Positions 14,305 to 15,327 of a stretch of 15,327 nt of DNA are shown piece by piece. A model generated the notes under the pieces. The model worked only from the letters and a program-made list of their open reading frames with translations. It made no database searches and was not told the origin of the DNA. Source of the stretch: Colimorpha sp045642445 (GTDB lineage Bacteria; Bacteroidota; Bacteroidia; Bacteroidales; P3); assembly GCA_045642445.1 (NCBI GenBank), contig JAZUIX010000124.1, forward strand, positions 1 to 15,327, given 5' to 3'. How positions within the stretch are numbered: position 1 is the stretch's first letter; each line of letters opens with the position of its first letter. The position numbers and the translations under genes were made by a program.

Positions 14305-14377
14305 AGCCGATGAAGGGACTCGAACCCCCGACAGGCTGATTACAAATCAGCTACTCTACCAACTGAGTTACATCGGC
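14305..14377 (-). tRNA. tRNA-Thr (anticodon UGU)
   Basis: Acceptor stem GCCGATG/CATCGGC, D arm ACTC/GAGT, anticodon stem GCTGA/TCAGC around TTTGTAA with anticodon TGT, and T arm with GTTCGAG give a complete 73-nt tRNA on the minus strand. No CCA is encoded. It is the first gene after the promoter and corresponds to E. coli thrU. Confidence 0.95.
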
Positions 14378-14424
14378 TTTTACAGCTTTGTCAAACAACT
14401 CTCGTCTTTCACGTTTTGAGGCTG

Positions 14425-14456
14425 CAAAAATACTACTTTTTCACAAACAAACCAAA
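14425..14456 (-). promoter_or_regulatory. Bacteroidota-type promoter of the tRNA-tuf operon
   Basis: On the minus strand a -33 TTTG (14453-14456) is followed after 20 nt by TATTTTTG (14425-14432), an exact match to the TAnnTTTG -7 element of the phylum's primary sigma factor. Transcription would begin near 14418, about 40 nt before tRNA-Thr(UGU). The position ahead of the first tRNA makes this the likely main promoter of the whole run. Confidence 0.75.
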
Positions 14457-14457
14457 T

Positions 14458-14484
14458 ATTTTTGCAACTTTTTTGCAACTTTTT
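14458..14484 (-). promoter_or_regulatory. Direct repeat and A-tracts upstream of the promoter
   Basis: Two copies of AGTTGCAAAA (14460-14469 and 14471-14480 on the plus strand as TTTTGCAACT) lie with an 11-bp period immediately upstream of the -33 element, with A-tracts between them. One helical turn of spacing and this position suggest an UP-like or regulator-binding site. That is inference only. Confidence 0.45.
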
Positions 14485-14578
14485 CTACAAACGCCTATAT
14501 TTCAGCAAAGTAAAAACACACATTTTTTTACCAAAAACCCTCTGCGACATAAAAAAAACATCCATTTCCAACCAAAAA

Positions 14579-15175
14579 TCACTCATTTTCGGCACCTGAA
14601 GAACCATCCGAAACATCAGAATTCGTATTTTCTTCTGATTCTGAATTAATTACAGCATTTTTACCCTCAAAAGTACCCAACGCACGCATCAAAAAGAAAT
14701 AGTATACTATACATAAAATGCCAATCATCATATCGCCAATACCCACATACGAGCGGCTCAAAAACAACATCGGCATCAGCATCAGCATCAGCTTCGAAAG
14801 CGCATAACAATGGAAACCGTTCTTCCTCAGCCTCCACATCAGCACCAGTCCCACCACCGAAACAATGTCCAGCAACGCACACAAGACAAAATACCACTGC
14901 GGCACCGGCTGAATACGCTCCAGCATCATCGACATCGTCTCCGTGCTCGAAGCCATAAAGTCGGCCATCGAACCCGAGTACACATCCAGATTATCCTTGA
15001 TAAGCCCGATGCTCCCCTCGGTGTAGCTCAGGAAAAAGTCCTTCGCCGTGCCCATGGCCAGCTCATACAGCAGAAACTGCCCCGTATTGATAAAACTCAG
15101 CACCAAAAGGAACCGCAGCGTGCGCTTATTCACCTGATATTTGCGTTTTTCTATATCTTCAACATTCATAGCCAT
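14579..15175 (-). CDS. Four-transmembrane protein of unknown function
   Basis: I do not recognise this 198-residue protein. It has four hydrophobic segments at about residues 20-41, 94-114, 124-141 and 145-166, a loop of about 50 residues between the first two, and an acidic, Ser/Asn-rich tail (about 170-198: SESEENTNSDVSDGSSGAENE). The Lys/Arg-rich N-terminus before the first span suggests it is cytoplasmic. The third segment is rich in Met and Leu (LMLMLMPMLFL). I chose the ATG at 15175; a TTG two codons upstream and an ATG two codons downstream are alternatives. No Shine-Dalgarno or clear promoter is visible, and no terminator is seen before the tRNA promoter 120 bases downstream. Proteins of this shape occur as hypothetical proteins in Bacteroidales, but I cannot name a family. 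Confidence 0.75.
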   Translation of the reverse strand: MAMNVEDIEKRKYQVNKRTLRFLLVLSFINTGQFLLYELAMGTAKDFFLSYTEGSIGLIKDNLDVYSGSMADFMASSTETMSMMLERIQPVPQWYFVLCALLDIVSVVGLVLMWRLRKNGFHCYALSKLMLMLMPMLFLSRSYVGIGDMMIGILCIVYYFFLMRALGTFEGKNAVINSESEENTNSDVSDGSSGAENE

Positions 15176-15250
15176 ATTCAAAATCGCCCTCGTCGGGCAT
15201 CAAACATTAAACTCTTCTTCGTCCGTTCATCCTTCGCCCTTCATACGCTC

Positions 15251-15327
15251 GTTATGGTATCGTTATCCTATCCTTATGGTATCGTTATGGTATCGTTATC
15301 GTATCCAGCATACCATAACGATACCAT
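15251..15327. repeat. 11-bp-period tandem repeat closed by an inverted copy (right)
   Basis: Five direct 11-bp units fill 15251-15305: GTTATGGTATC, GTTATCCTATC, CTTATGGTATC, GTTATGGTATC, GTTATCGTATC. The last 18 bases of the window (15310-15327) are the exact reverse complement of 15276-15293, so the array can form an 18-bp stem with a 16-nt loop. The element is cut by the window edge. It lies upstream of the membrane-protein gene. Function is unknown. Confidence 0.85.

Noticed and set aside
14004..14313. Open frames across the tRNA cluster on both strands
   Set aside because: They overlap well-folded tRNA genes and have no protein-like features.
14416..14649. A 77-codon plus-strand open frame
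   Set aside because: The translation is low complexity (Phe, Asn, Lys, His rich) from AT-rich promoter DNA, and it overlaps the opposite-strand gene end.
15186..15198. Small palindrome GCCCTCGTCGGGC upstream of the membrane-protein gene
   Set aside because: A 4-bp stem with a 5-nt loop is expected by chance and has no supporting context.

Overview
The window is a housekeeping locus of a Bacteroidales-type bacterium (phylum Bacteroidota, GC near 50%). The support is a rpoB-rpoC cluster whose proteins look Bacteroidota-like, a DUF3467 gene directly after rpoC, the TTTG / TAnnTTTG promoter type of this phylum, AT-rich translation starts without clear Shine-Dalgarno sequences, and a remnant of a type IX secretion C-terminal sorting domain. 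Nothing here fixes the genus.

Every convincing intact gene lies on the minus strand, so transcription runs from high to low coordinates. It starts with a four-transmembrane protein of unknown function (14579-15175). Next comes a promoter region (about 14425-14480), then tRNA-Thr(UGU), tRNA-Tyr(GUA), tRNA-Gly(UCC), tRNA-Thr(GGU), tuf, tRNA-Trp(CCA), secE, nusG, rplK, rplA, rplJ, rplL, rpoB and rpoC. A strong terminator follows rpoC at about 741-775, and then a DUF3467 gene with its own 3' hairpins. The order Thr-Tyr-Gly-Thr-tuf, with these anticodons, matches thrU-tyrU-glyT-thrT-tufB of Escherichia coli, and secE-nusG-rplKAJL-rpoBC continues the same ancient block.

The genes form one information-processing unit: elongator tRNAs and EF-Tu for decoding, L11, L1, L10 and L12 for the ribosomal stalk and GTPase centre, NusG and the two large RNA polymerase subunits for transcription, and SecE for the translocon. 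Spacers hold several strong stem-loops: tRNA-Thr/tuf, tuf/tRNA-Trp, rplK/rplA, rplL/rpoB, and after rpoC and the DUF3467 gene. These are good candidates for processing or attenuation sites.

The least ordinary material is at the edges. Both ends carry short arrays with an 11-bp period, made of several direct units closed by an inverted copy. The left one adjoins a frame-disrupted type IX sorting-domain remnant. Within the operon, notable points are a Thr in the RpoB CPIETPEG motif, an apparent RpoC insertion of roughly 55 residues, an anticodon-stem mismatch in tRNA-Thr(GGU), heptad repeats between rpoB and rpoC, and two hairpins sharing sequence between rplL and rpoB. I saw no CRISPR array, insertion sequence, phage gene or defence system, and no clear new biological system.
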